DNA of 64,000 nucleotides from Clavaria fumosa (GCA_951802425.1 OX637798.1:3596001-3660000), one strand, 5' to 3'; positions 23,329-34,050 are shown, counted from the stretch's first letter. Program-made: numbers and translations. Notes: generated by a model from the sequence alone, not told the origin.

Positions 23329-23930
23329 TAGTGTTGCCACAGCTATGACTAGTAGCTGACTAATAGCCATAGCCTTAGCTGATTGTAGCTGTAGCCTAGC
23401 TGGCAATCAGCTATGGCTACAAAGCAGCTATGACTATGGCTATTGATATTTCCATAGCTGATAGCCGCAGCTAAGCTATGGCTAGGTTTGATGTAAAGTT
23501 TCAAGTGAAATAAGTTGAGAATAGCACTTTATCTTTCAAATATTTCACTGTTAGATGCTCTATTATCTTGTTAGCCATGTTGTAACTCACCTCTTTATCC
23601 CTGCTGTGCTGACTTTATCATTCTTAGACTTGTTGCATATGAACCAGCTTATGAACTGACAGTGACAGTGGTTGTAACTGGTGATAGTAGTGGCATTGCA
23701 TTATTAGTCAAAGTAGCAGTACCACAGTGTCATGGCCACCAGGGCATTACAGCAGTGAAAATGAACACATAATTATAATATAAGAGTTGGCAGCTAAGCC
23801 ATGACTATAGTCAGCTAAACTCACCAGCTGCAGCTATGACTACAGCTAAGACAAATTGAGACCAGCTAGAGTAGTCACTAGCAGCAGCTGGTCTAGCTGG
23901 CTCATGACTAGTCTAGCCATGGCAACACTG
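23329..23930. mobile_element. Non-autonomous hAT-type MITE
   Basis: A 602-nt insertion is flanked by the 8-bp repeat CTCTCACA (23321-23328 and 23931-23938). The ends are TAGTGTTGCCA and TGGCAACACTG, inverted repeats of (T/C)AGTGTTGCCA, followed by ACTAGT on both sides. The subterminal 150 nt on each side are packed with AGCTATGGCT / AGCCATAGCT-type motifs in both orientations. An 8-bp duplication and a YAGTG end are typical of hAT. There is no coding capacity. Removing it with one repeat restores the copia frame. Confidence 0.9.
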
Positions 23931-24528
23931 CTCTCACAAGCCCCAATGCACACAAGTGGAAGGAAGCCTACCAGATTGAGCTTAACCAACTGAGCAAGCT
24001 ACACACCTGGGACATCATTGACTGCCCCCATGATAAACCCATCATCCCCTGTGGCTATGTTTTCAAGATAAAGCTTGGTCCAGTGGGTGAAGTTCTGAAG
24101 TACAAAGCCCAAGTCATTGCAGGCAGTCACAGACAGAAGAAAGGTGTCAACTACAATGAAATGTTCACAGCCACAGCAAAAATTGTGTCGATTCATGTCC
24201 TCCTTGCCCTGGCAGCTCAGTGTGATTGGGAAATCAACCAAATTGACGTAGTAAGTGCTTACCTCAATGCTGACCTTGTAGATGAGGTCTACATGGAGGC
24301 ACCAGATGGTGTTCTGGATGAAGGCAAGCAAGGGAAGGTCTGTTGCTTGTGAAAGGACTGTATGGTCTTAAGCAAGCAGGAAGGCACTGGTATGAATGCA
24401 TGGCCCACATGTTCAAAACTTTGGGGTTCAATATATCCAAACTTGACCAATCAGTCTTTATTAGGACAAAAGGAGATGAAACAGTGCATGTACCTGTGTC
24501 AATGGATGACATGATCATGATGGGAAAC

Positions 24529-26532
24529 TGTTATGGATCTGGTACTGAATGCAGTCAGAAATGAGTCACTGAGAGTCAGGATGACTCAGACAGGTCCTCA
24601 ATTCCTTATGCAGTTGGTCTACAGGACTAGTAGATCCTCCAGTTCCATACCTTCCTGCTAACAGTATTGAAACCAACACTGCTAGCAAGGCATTGCTTTG
24701 GGCAGATATTATTATTATTAGTTAGTAACCTAAGTCACAACATCCCATGGGCTTAGCCATTGACTCCCATGGTCTGCCTCAACCTAGTATCACTCCACAG
24801 ATTGATACCATGGCTCAATGACTGACCACTCCATAGGTATTGCACATTTAAGCCAAATTAATGTAGATAGGTCAAAATAGATCAGTGAATATGTAGCTTA
24901 CTAGACATAGGAAAAACAAGCTAAAGAGTTCATGAGATTCTCCTGGTCTTGTAGACCATTCTACCTCTATAAACCTCTGCCTAATTCTCAGTACTTGGCT
25001 AGCTATTCACTACTTACTCTGATGAATACACTGGTACATTGTACAGTAGAACACCTTGTACCCTATATCAAAATATTCATAACTTGCTCAATACTTACTG
25101 CACTGAGGGAAGCCGGCACAGGGCAGCTCATCCGAAGCCTGGGTACCTTTGCGTACCCAGATCACTTGACTCGACTAAGTCCTTAGTCGGCAGATACTAC
25201 ATTTAGCTTAACTAGACCCTGTCCTTAGTTTAGCTAAATATGTCCTTAGCTCCGTGGGGAGCTAGACTCAGACTTAGTCCTCTTAGAGGATAGTGTAATC
25301 GATGTATGGGTAGGTAAAATGATGCCTGGAATGTGAAGTTCCACTGGCTATTTATACTCAAATTCGTGTATCTACTACATTTGGAAGAATACAGCATAGC
25401 TCCTTAACTAGTAATCCTAACATACTGTTTAAGGACTCTAAATTAAGGAGGATTCAGTGGCTTTACATATCAGGTAAGATCATAATTTTATCTCATGTCC
25501 TCACTGAGATATTCCTTCTCGAAGGTTCTACATATTCTAAGAATAATCAAATGAGTCATGATGACTCATTTCTTGGGTCCCAGTCGTCGGGGTTTGTGGG
25601 GAAGGACCCCACGATCACCCCCGATCGCTTCTATGACGTTCCGCGACTTTCCGCGACATTCCGCGACATTCCTGGCCTTGATCGCGTCATTATCTCATCT
25701 ATACTTCCTCTGTCTCCTCTTATCTCCCCCAGACTAGTCATAATTAAGCATACTAGCCCTATTTAGCATGTGTTTCAGCTGTACTCTATGCCAGATATAT
25801 GCTAGTAACACCCTAGTACAAAGGGAGATGAGGGGAAGGCTGAGGGACTGCACACAAAGGTCATGGGTGCACAGTCTGCTCATGAGGATGACTAGTCCAT
25901 ACCTGGAAGTGCAGCAGCATTGGCCATTACTGCTGAGTGCTGCCCCTACCACTGTGAGAACTGGGCCAAACTGTCAGTCCTCGATCGCTCAATTGAGGTC
26001 CAATCATGATTGGGACTGCCCCACAATGCCAGAGTGGTGCCAAACTCGCACCAGCGAGTTCGCGACCCTGTAGCTCAGCCGCAAGTGCTCCGCGTCTCTC
26101 GTAAACTCGCGGGTATGACCTTACAGACCTTCCCAACATTTCTGTCTGTTCAGACTTTCCATTTAAAACCTCCCCTTTAGCGTTATTTTAGTAATACTAG
26201 GATGTAGCCTACAGAGTAGTAAAACCAGCTTGAGGGAGTAAATAATGGTTATTTCCTTTTGCCTTTATGCATATAAGGGTAACAAGGCAGTGGAAATTCA
26301 ATGGTAAAAACCGTTTGTTTGTGCGGTTTTTGTTCCTACTGTAGAGCCATTTCTTTCCCTCCTAGTGCCACTTTCCATAGCTTAAGTCATATTGGGAGTA
26401 TGTTTACATAGTAAGTAGTACAGAACAGGTTGAGGACTAAGAGAGGGCATAGGGGATAATTAAAGAGACACATAAGGTGCTGAACCACTTGCTCAAGGGG
26501 CTAGGTACTATAGACCATTAAGTACCCTAACA
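24529..26532 (+). repeat. 2.0-kb solo LTR or LTR-like insertion in copia copy 2
   Basis: The 2004-nt insertion begins TGTTATGGATCTGG and ends TACCCTAACA, with the 5-bp duplication GAAAC on both sides (24524-24528, 26533-26537). Removing it restores the copia frame (MMGN then TRAAMVK). There is no credible ORF. Inside are TTCCGCGACATTCCGCGACA tandem units (25635-25670), several TGASTCA sites, and a 10-bp-arm palindrome (25550-25570). It is unusually long for a fungal solo LTR. Orientation is given by the TG...CA ends only. Confidence 0.8.
25550..25570. promoter_or_regulatory. Palindrome with twin AP-1/Gcn4-like sites
   Basis: AATGAGTCAT, a G, then ATGACTCATT. Each arm holds a TGASTCA core, the known binding core of fungal Gcn4/AP-1 type bZIP factors. 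Two more cores lie near the LTR start (TGAGTCA 24562-24568, TGACTCA 24582-24588). Regulatory use is inference. Confidence 0.4.
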
Positions 26533-27456
26533 GAAACACCAGGGCTGCGATGGTAAAGTTGGAACAGGAATTCTTTGAAATAACAGATCAAGGGGAGCTG
26601 ACTTGGCTCCTTGGGTTCGAGGTGTGGCAGGACATAGCAGTGAGGACTGTGAGCATTAATCAAAGAGCATACATTGATGTGCTAGCATGACATTTTGGGC
26701 TTGAAGATGCATGCACAGTCTGGATACCCATGGATCCTGCGATCCTGCTGTCAAACGACCAGTGCCCAGAGAAACCAATAGACATACCTTACCAAGAGGC
26801 CTAGGGCGGCGTACTCTGGCCAGGCATCATCACCCACCCAGACATACAACTCTCTGTCAGGATCCTATCGCAGTTCACACAGAACCTGGCTCATGAGCAC
26901 TGGGAGGCTTTAAAACAAGTTATCACTTATCTCCACACAACCAAAGACTTGTGGCTCACCCTAAGTGGGCATAGCTCACACCCTCAGATCTTTTCAGGCA
27001 CCAACTGGGCATTGCAGGCGGATCGGCACTCGATTTCAGGATTCATTGCAAGAGTAGGATGTGGTGCTGTCATCTGGTTGTTGAAGTGCCAAATGTTGGT
27101 TGTGCAGTCAAGCACAGAAGCAGAGTACATAGTGGCTGTGCATACTGCACAAGAAATTTGCTGGTTGAGGAGTTTCTTAGAGGAGCTAGACATGTGGGAA
27201 ACCAGCCCAACTGTCTTGCTATTGGACAATCAATCAACGATCACTATTGTACAGAATAACAAATTCCATGTGCAGACAAAACATATCAACATAAGGTACC
27301 ACTTTATTTGTGAGGCTGTCGAGCAAGGAATGATCATGGTCAGCTATGTACCCACAAGTGAGAATGTAGCTGATGGATTCACAAAGCTGCTGGCTCACCT
27401 GGCATTCGAGATATTTGTCCAAGAGCTAGTGCTGTTGTCCACTTGAAAGGGAGTGA

Positions 27457-27692
27457 TGGTAATCAAACTGCCACTTATGTAATTGTCTTGCCTTTTTAGT
27501 CATGCCCATTTGTGCCATCACAGCTCAGTCCATACTATGACTGAGCTGTGAGTAATTTTGATTTTCATCAATCATTTCAAATTTCCTGATGTCCAAATGT
27601 AGAACAGATATCCTTTAGGTAGTTTGCAATACAGTCCATACCACAACTGAGCTAATGGATATCCTTTAGCCTTAATTTCTTTATTTCTTACA
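27457..27692 (+). repeat. Probable 3' LTR of copia copy 2
   Basis: It starts TGGTAATCAAAC after the tract GAAAGGGAGTGA. The right edge near TTTCTTACA is a guess. It holds the hairpin 27519-27550 and, as in copy 1, a second partial copy of that sequence (27632-27653) followed by GGATATCCTTTAG. Confidence 0.55.
27519..27550 (+). other. Perfect 12-bp stem hairpin in copia copy 2 LTR
   Basis: CACAGCTCAGTC, loop CATACTAT, then GACTGAGCTGTG. The stem is identical to copy 1 and the loop is different. Confidence 0.85.
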
Positions 27693-27859
27693 CTTGAATT
27701 GAGTCCTTCTCCCCTCTATACCCTCCATAGTGGAACTTGAGTTGACATTCTCAGCCCATACTGCTTTCAAGGCCTGGAAGAATCATGGGACACCAAGGGA
27801 TGCCCCAACTCAAATTCCAAGTAAACATTTCCCCCCTGCATTCCCAAACTGGTCCACAA
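27693..27859. other. Unassigned spacer
   Basis: Short sequence between the copia LTR and the H2 LTR. Nothing is recognised; a 60-codon plus frame at 27730 has no family features. Confidence 0.4.
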
Positions 27860-29517
27860 TGTCATGGTCCTATCTGGTTAGCACACAAAGTTTAGTGAGA
27901 ACAGAGAAGTAGAGTGGAGTCCAGTTGGAATTTGAGATCAAGAAAGTGGAGTGGCATCTAGAGAAGTCAGAACAGAATGAGACTGCAGCCTCAATGTATG
28001 TGTTGTGCCACCATGTATATACTTGTCCCATATTTACCAGAACAACTCAATGCCTGAGGTAAATGTCAGGAGTACAAGGTGACTCTGGAGTCTGTCAGAG
28101 TTGATTGGAGTTGATTGAATAATATTGAGGATGTTGAGATCAATGAGGATGAAAACTCAGAGGAGTTCAGGAGGAAGAGACAATAATATTTAAACTGGAG
28201 AACAAGGAGATACATGGGGCTTCTTATACTGCAAAGATAGGGGTACAGGAACAATTCTGAAACATAGTGCATATCAAATATCAAGGAGGAGTTTCACCAC
28301 AAGAGCCTGTGCATAATCTATACTGCAGTTTGACATCGATCAGGTGACACAAGACAAAAGCATGTGATACAAACAACAAACCTTGAACCTCGAGCCTCAC
28401 CTTGGTGGGCCCCCCCAAGCACAGTGAGGGTGGGAAGATCCAGGTCAACAACAAATAGTGTAGCACAGGCTGCAACCATAGTGTAGCATGGTCAGCTGCT
28501 AGTAATAGATGAAAGTATAATATACATGTACCAAAACAAGCATTGTCATTCACAATTCCTCAAGTTGATCAAACAATGGGGCCTCAGGCCAAGGAAATGG
28601 AATAGATCATCATACATTCAGACTTTGCAAGACTTTGGCACCATTCATACTACTTGGACAGTGTAAGTTCTCAACCCTCTCCTGGACCAACTGCTCAAAC
28701 TGTATATCAATAGGAAACACACCCCTGTGGCCATTTGCAAGCACAAGGGTCCTTGCACAAACCATAGGGTTTCAGAGGGCAGATATGTGAAGACATCAAC
28801 TCTACATCATGAAAGTCTTATGGCTCTGGGAGGTGAATTACAAGGTCATGGTTCCTGGTCTGGCATGTGATCAAAGGATATGAGAAGTCACAGCCAAGTC
28901 GATGGACTTCTTGAATGGGTGAGTGTCCTGAGTGTGTAGTCCAGACCAGTATTGAGTGCCCACATCAAGGCTCACAATGTCATTGGTATGAGCAGTCCTT
29001 CCCCAGTCAACATGTTAGCATTCCAAATGACAATACCAACACAACCTCCCCATCCTCCATGGCCACTGTGGCCTTTGCTGCCAAACTTTCTCAGTGTACT
29101 CAAGAGCTTGCTGGCCTCATATCTTCACTTCATGACCAACAATTCACATCTGGTACTGTTTGTGCCCAATCCCACAATAGTGATCTGCAATTGAATAATC
29201 CATGGACTCCAGTGTCCCATAATGCTGAAACACAAGCCCACTTAGAAAGTCCAACACCTTCTCCTAACTGCATATATTCCCTCCAACTTGCTCACTTGAC
29301 AATTCAATACTCTGCAGCAGATATCCCTGATCCACCAGCAGTGTCCTTTGTTTGGGACCTGGCTTGGCTTGATAGGATATGGGATGATGGTTCATCCTAA
29401 TGGGATGGTTGGGTACTGTGGACTTGTGATGGACTGGATCAGAGGAGGCTGGAGTTGACTTGGAGTCTGGAGTCTGGAGCAGGGATAGTGATCATGTAGT
29501 TGGATAAGATCATTACA
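27860..29517 (-). repeat. LTR of family H (copy H2), with internal insertion
   Basis: The left end TGTCATGGTCCTATC and right end GATCATTACA are followed by TATCCCCCTCTTATGG, the complement of the polypurine tract. The conserved core lies at 27988-28030 and the AATATTTAAACTGGAG block near 28190. Alignment by eye with H1 and H4 is lost from about 28313 to 29395, which I read as a secondary insertion. The 3' LTR lies on the minus strand. Confidence 0.6.
28313..29395. other. Insertion of unknown type inside H2 LTR
   Basis: About 1.08 kb has no counterpart in H1 or H4. A plus frame at 28915-29400 encodes 161 residues (Ser/Thr/Pro-rich, including NTTSPSSMATVAFAAKLSQC), but no family is recognised and it runs back into LTR sequence at its end. 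No convincing terminal repeats were found. Confidence 0.35.
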
Positions 29518-30123
29518 GTATCCCCCTCTTATGGTCAAATCCCTGAGACCCTGTGGCCAAAGTCTGCATGGTCACACCTACATGTACATTACTTCTGGCC
29601 ATGGAAAATTCAGTTTGCTGATAACAATGTGAAAATTGATAAAATATTTTTGACTCTTATACCATGCCCTCCAGCTCATCATTGCCCACAGAATGAGTAT
29701 AATATCATGGAAATTCATGTAGAATTGGGTGAGAAATTGCTGTTTGAAGTTTTTAACCAACTTGCTCAAAACCCTTCAAAATCGCTTCATTCTTTTTACA
29801 AGGCCCTAGAGCCCTTTTTTTCATGAAGAATGGCTGCTTTCACTCATTGATATCTTCAAAATTGAGTGAGTAATGATTAAAATACTTTCAAGTGAAAAAA
29901 AGTGCATTGTGCCACAGTCTCCAAAACATTTGCAAACAGCTGTAAGCTTCATGCCTGTAATGAAGCATTTGGAGTTTGAGGCACAGCAAAGAAGCATCAG
30001 GGGCCTTGTGGAGAACAGGACAATGTCCAAAATAAATTGTCTGTTTGGATCCAAAGTTATTATTTTTCTTATGCAGGGGATGCAAGTCATGCCTCAAATT
30101 CTAAATAATTGCAAACAGCTGTA
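29518..30123. other. H2 internal non-coding stretch
   Basis: The first 60 nt match H1 after its LTR (TCCCTGAGACCCTGTGGCCA). From about 29580 to 30115 the sequence is AT-rich, absent from H1, and without a supported gene. A repeated TTGCAAACAGCTGTAA occurs at 29931 and 30109. Confidence 0.4.
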
Positions 30124-30780
30124 ATGTCTACTCAACCCTCAACACCTGGAGCTGGGCCCAGCCACCCTCATCCAAAACCCTGCCCCCAGGTCACCATCCC
30201 CATGTGACTGTGCACAGAGGAGGAGGACCCAGAGGTTGTGCTGCTCATGCAGCATATTGATTTGATACATGAGAAGAAGGCATGAGAGGAGGAGCAGGAG
30301 GAGGAGAAGTGGAGAGACAGAGGGACCAAAGCAGAAGAGACTCCACTCTGCACAGTCAAAGAAGACCATGGAGTTGGAGTTGGAGGAGTGGGAGGTGCAG
30401 GTGCCACAGGGTCTGTGGGGACTCAGAGTGGATGCAAGTGGTGTGGGCCACCTATGACTTGGTGGTGTATGGGGTGGTGGAGCTGGAGGAGTGGAGGAAG
30501 GAGGTGAGGGTGGATCAGAAGGCAGCAGTGGAGGATCAGAGAATCCTCTGGGAGTTTTTGATGGGGAGGGGGGAGAGGAGGCAGAGAAGATGGTGGTGGA
30601 GGTGACAGTGTTGGAGAAGGAGAAGGAGACAGAGACAGGAGCAGAGACAGAGAGGATGGAGAGGATGGAGGTGGAGAAGGTGGTGGAGGCAGAAGATGGA
30701 GAAGTGGGAGTGGAGTCCAGGCTTAACAAGCCTGAAGGTGCTTTACAAGCCTCACCTGGCTCACCCCCCTCTGCCTAGAA
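30124..30780 (+). pseudogene. Antisense accessory ORF beside H2 LTR, decayed
   Basis: ATG at 30124 opens MSTQPSTPGAGPSHPHPKPC, then VTIPM and a TGA. The same frame continues as CTEEEDPEVVLLMQHIDLIH, then EKKA, a TGA, and EEEQEEEKW. Later segments in shifted frames read VELEEWRKEVRVDQKAAVED and a Glu/Lys-rich stretch. It points away from the LTR, opposite to the element's own direction. The parallel with H1 (6444) in position and peptide suggests a real ancestral gene. Strong purine bias (GGA-rich) makes frames look open by chance here, so only the N-terminal 60 residues are trusted. Confidence 0.5.
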
Positions 30781-31048
30781 TATATATATATTGTTTACAA
30801 AGTGAGAAGTAAATGGAGTGAAACAGAAATGGAGAACAAGAAAAAGTTTATGGAGCTGAACTTAGAACAAGCATAACAAAATTTCAGAGTTTGGAGAATA
30901 TGGAGAAAACAAGATGGAGTAGTATAGAACAAAGTAATATTTTTTAAGAGTTTTGGAGAGTATGGAGCAAACAAAATGCAGTAGTGCAATGGAAATGTAT
31001 GTAAACAGAAAAAATAAACTGATTGACAGGGTATTGGATGGTGCAGAG
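30781..31048. other. AT-rich tail, probable LTR remains of gypsy G
   Basis: No gene. It starts with a TATATATATATATTG run and contains repeated TTTTGGAGARTATGGAG (about 30890 and 30952). It lies directly downstream (minus strand) of the G pol tail, so it may be the G 3' LTR, but no TG/CA ends are clear. Confidence 0.35.
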
Positions 31049-31537
31049 TTAAGATTGAAGGGTAGGGAGGGGTCCTGGCTTGTTTGGATAGGCATGATGG
31101 AAGTCTGAGACAACTTCAGAGGTGTAACTGAGTTCTGTAGCTAGTAACCATGACATTTCCTTCTTGGTTCCCTCACAACCAGCCCAACAGACCAAGTATA
31201 GGAGTTTGCACATGCAGCATTTGTCAATCTTAGAGTTGAGCACTTTGGAGATTTCATGCTCAAGTTCTCTGTTGGTCTTTGACTGGTGGCAGTAGAGGGA
31301 TGATGCAAGTTGGAATTGTGTTTGGAGTTGCAGGCTTCAGCATGGAGATGTGGAAGACAGGGTGGACCACTCACATTGCATCAGGGAGTCAGAGAGTGAA
31401 GGAGTGTGAGCTGGCTCTAGCAATGATTTTGAAGGGTCCATAGAACTTCTCAGACAACTTCCAGGAGGGTTGGAAATACTTTGCCTTAATGTAAATGAGG
31501 TTTCTGACCTTGAACTTCAGTACTAGAGTCTGACAGG
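31049..31537 (-). pseudogene. Gypsy G pol tail (integrase C-terminus, chromodomain)
   Basis: The minus strand reads LKFKVRNLIYIKAKYFQPSW, KLSEKFYGPFKIIARASSHS and VVHPVFHISMLKPATPN. A shifted chromodomain-like end follows: LLYLVCWAGCEGTKKEMSW, then LLATELSYTSEVVSDFHHAY. Stops lie inside. F inserted at its upstream side (31538). It is a different family from D. Confidence 0.75.
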
Positions 31538-31813
31538 TGTTATCAGACTTGTCTCACACAACTAAATATGAGGTCAATGATGATGATACCAACATAAGGG
31601 GAAAAAGGTACAAAAGTGGAAATGGTGGAGCTCCAGGACTTGCCAGCACTCCCATGCTTGGACCTTTCCAGGTCATGTGATATTTGTACACCTTTGTACA
31701 CACCATCTGATGGTGCCCCTCCACATTTGGCAGTTGGATCACATGACCTTCTCACAATCTTTCCCACAATTCTCTGTGACCATGACTGGGTGGCTTATGT
31801 AAGCCATCCTGAC
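31538..31813 (-). repeat. 3' LTR of gypsy F
   Basis: On the minus strand it runs from TGTCAGGATGGCTTACATAAG at 31813 to GTCTGATAACA at 31538. It is about 276 nt and parallel to the D and E LTRs. The tract CCCTAAGAGGGGGG (complement at 31817-31830) separates it from the F chromodomain. Confidence 0.8.
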
Positions 31814-31825
31814 ATAACCCCCCTC

Positions 31826-32104
31826 TTAGGGCAGGGTGTCCTGACCTGCTAGTTTCACCTTGTTGGGGTATTGCTGGAAGAAATCTTGGAGCAACAGTGT
31901 CATGTTGAGGTTCCTGCAAGGCTCCCAAGTATTCTCCTCCACTGGGTATCCTGACCACTTCACCAAGTACTTCACCCCATGCCTGACCTTCTTGACATCA
32001 AGGATTGCTTCAACCTCATACTCCAAGTGGTCATCCTCAATAGTTGGAGGAGGGGGAGGAGGCAAGTCTTGGGAAGGGAAGGAAGGGGGATGGTACAGTG
32101 TCAA
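31826..32104 (-). pseudogene. Gypsy F chromodomain fragment
   Basis: The minus strand reads SLPPPPPP-like linker, then DDHLEYEVEAILDVKKVRHG, VKYLVKWSGYPVEENTWEPC and LLLQDFFQQYPNKVKLAGQD, ending TAA/TAG beside the purine tract. This is nearly the same as the D C-terminus (21520-21728). Only the last part of pol survives; upstream (right) it is replaced by unassigned sequence. Confidence 0.85.
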
Positions 32105-32346
32105 CAGCCATCTGACTGGACTTCATTTCATCTGCTCACCCCTTCTCAGCATGCTCCTAACAGGTAGTGGGTAAATATCTTTGATGCATTATGAATTGAG
32201 TTTCTTATTGTCAATAATTTGTCCCCTTCATTTTTGAAGAATGTGGGGCTCATGTAGTCTGACTCTCACCATTCTATGTTCTTCTTGAGCACTCATTTAA
32301 TGCCTGTTGTTCTTTCCATGTGAGGGGGTACACTTTGGATTGGAGG
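32105..32346. other. Unassigned sequence left of pogo element
   Basis: A minus frame reads YMSPTFFKNEGDKLLTIRNS without a recognised family. It was contiguous with 33573 onward before the pogo insertion at a TA site. Confidence 0.35.
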
Positions 32347-32348
32347 TA

Positions 32349-33570
32349 CAGTGTACCGACACCATTTTTCCCACCAACTAGATAATTTGTCTGCTGCTGC
32401 CACAACTCTTCAATTTTGGTAACTCTGAGTTGGCAGGAATCTTCTCAGGTATTTTAAGAGGTCTAAAATGATTTTTACCTATTTTTATATGCATCTGGAA
32501 CTCAAGGGCGAGTGATCCGGGATGGTGAGGCAGATTGTGGCCAAAATGGCCACTTTTCCCACCCGTGGGAACATGGCTAGTCATTGTCCTCCCTGCCACT
32601 CGTGTCCTCTCCCTCCTCTCCTTCTGCACCGGCAACCGAATCTAGTGTGCCTCTGATGGGCTTTGGCTTCAGTGGGCGCTTTGGCTTTGTTGGCAGGTCC
32701 TTCGCACGAGGTTTGCTCCAATGTGTTTGAAGGACATTGCGATGGCAATCCAAGAAGCGGGAAGCCCAATCCCGACCCACGTCCACACAATCAGGTCCAA
32801 GGTGACCTTTTCGGATGAGGTTTGCGTACTGTGCAACATCTCGGATTGATTGTGGAAGACCACGTTCTGCTGACTCCTCGAGGAAATTAACCAGCGTGAT
32901 CTCTTCGGTGGGAGTAAGGTTCTGCTGTTTCTCATGTGCTTCGCGTGCACTCTGTCCACCTTGATACCTATTCCGTATTGTTTTGTACTGCTCAGGAATG
33001 CCATATTCTCTGGCAATTGTCCGAGCCCCCTTCCTTGTCTCTGATGGGTGTTCTTGTTCCCTTCGGTATGCAGTGATAGCAGCCTGCAGCTTTTCCTGCT
33101 TGAGTTTGCTTTTTTTTTTGTGCTTTGACACGCTCAGAAAGAGCTTTGTTGGGCATTTTGGAAGCCTAAAAAAATGAGGGGGCAAGAGGGAGCCAATGTC
33201 GTGGTAGGAGGCAGCACGTGTTCCTGTCGAATTTCACTCATTTTTGCACTGATCTCCCCCAAATAAAGACAAATTTTGTGAAGTATGAAGCACCCTGTTC
33301 AGTCAGATGAGGTAGTTTTATTGTAACAGTTCCCCAGGCTGAGCTTTAGATCAAATGGAAGTAGGTTGAATCAGGAAATTCAGCCCAAGGACCTTAAATT
33401 GACCATCAAATCAGAACCACTGATCTGATTCCCTTCAAATTTTGTACAGACATGGATATAACAACTAGGATATTGTAGAAAAATCATGAGATGCATTGGC
33501 AAAGATCTCACATAGTTTTACTACAAGTGGGAAAAATGGTGCAGGTGGGAAAAATGGTGTCGGTACACTG
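32349..33570 (-). mobile_element. Pogo/Tc1-mariner-type element, non-autonomous
   Basis: The 1222-nt element is bounded by perfect 27-bp terminal inverted repeats (32349-32375 and 33544-33570) that begin CAGTGTACCGACACC. TA dinucleotides flank both sides. A CAGT start plus TA target is usual for fungal pogo/Fot elements. Near the right end GTGGGAAAAATGGTG occurs twice in tandem. It holds one ORF with only a DNA-binding region and no DDE catalytic domain. Confidence 0.93.
32577..33185 (-). CDS. CENP-B/pogo-type DNA-binding protein, no DDE domain
   Basis: The 202-residue ORF is intact. Residues 25-75 form a psq-like helix-turn-helix (KLKQEKLQAAITAYRREQEH, then GARTIAREYGIPEQYKTIRN). Residues 90-170 match the Tc5/CENP-B type HTH of pogo transposases (LTPTEEITLVNFLEESAERG, GRDWASRFLDCHRNVL, HWSKPRAKDL). 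The tail is short, basic, then acidic (GEEGEDTSGREDND). An autonomous pogo transposase would continue with about 250-300 residues of DDE domain. None is here. It could bind the element ends and act as a repressor or as a source of domestication; that is inference. A run of A residues in the Lys-rich part could hide a frameshift. Confidence 0.8.
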   Translation of the reverse strand: MPPHFFRLPKCPTKLFLSVSKHKKKSKLKQEKLQAAITAYRREQEHPSETRKGARTIAREYGIPEQYKTIRNRYQGGQSAREAHEKQQNLTPTEEITLVNFLEESAERGLPQSIRDVAQYANLIRKGHLGPDCVDVGRDWASRFLDCHRNVLQTHWSKPRAKDLPTKPKRPLKPKPIRGTLDSVAGAEGEEGEDTSGREDND

Positions 33571-33572
33571 TA

Positions 33573-34050
33573 ACCAGAGTCATTTTTAAATTTGATTTCA
33601 TAGTCAACTCTTGGTCATGAATCATGATGGAGGTTGTTGGACTGCAGGAGATCCAATCTGGTTGGTCTGGACTGTCTGAAGTAGGATTGCTATTGCTAGC
33701 ATTGCATCTGCTCTGGTTTTGGGGATTCTGGTTCCAGTGTATAGCTTGTTTGATAGTGGTAGCCATGTCTGAGACAGTGACTGGTCCTTCTGCAATGTGG
33801 GTGCTGGCTCTCTGAGGGTTGTTCTCAAAGTTGTGACATCCTGTATTCCATTATTTCAGTTTGAGCCTGTTGCTGGGTTTATTAGAACTTGGAGTGAGGA
33901 CAGGGGTTGGGGGCAAGTTGGAGGTGGAAGTCAGTGGTGACATGTGTGCTGCTGGTGCCAGCACACAGTTCCCTGGTCCTGCTTGGGCTCCCCTGCAGTT
34001 GGTAGACATTTCTCCACCTCCAGAATATAGATAGATGTTACAGTGATGGT
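33573..34050. other. Unassigned degraded sequence, possible gag start
   Basis: The minus strand opens at about 34006 with MSTNCRGAQAGPGNCVLAPA, then a Pro/Ser-rich stretch and stops. It may be a gag remnant; no family is assigned. The change to unique, GC-richer host sequence occurs near 34100. Confidence 0.3.

Larger units (their letters stand above)
23188..27446 (+). pseudogene. Copia copy 2 pol, split by two insertions
   Basis: The coding segments are 23188-23328, 23939-24528 and 26538-27446. Joined, they parallel copy 1: MFMLLAGAIRDKPHTLAQAL, KLGPVGEVLKYKAQVIAG, QIDVVSAYLNADLVDEVYME, VSMDDMIMMG, ITDQGELTWLLGFE, SSTEAEYIVAVHTAQEI, KHINIRYHFICEAVEQG and SENVADGFTKLL. The Gag, protease and integrase are missing because E abuts at 23188. 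A frameshift near 23265, a shift near 24345 and TGA/TAG stops near 26688 and 26803 inactivate it. The RT site is SMDD, again with Ser in place of Tyr. Confidence 0.9.

Noticed and set aside
23329..23930. AGCTATGGCT clusters as a CRISPR-like or satellite array
   Set aside because: The units are short, irregular and lie in both orientations at the two ends only, as in hAT subterminal regions.
28915..29400. 161-residue ORF as a gene
   Set aside because: No recognised family, ends inside LTR sequence, and the surrounding insertion is undefined; described only as part of that insertion.
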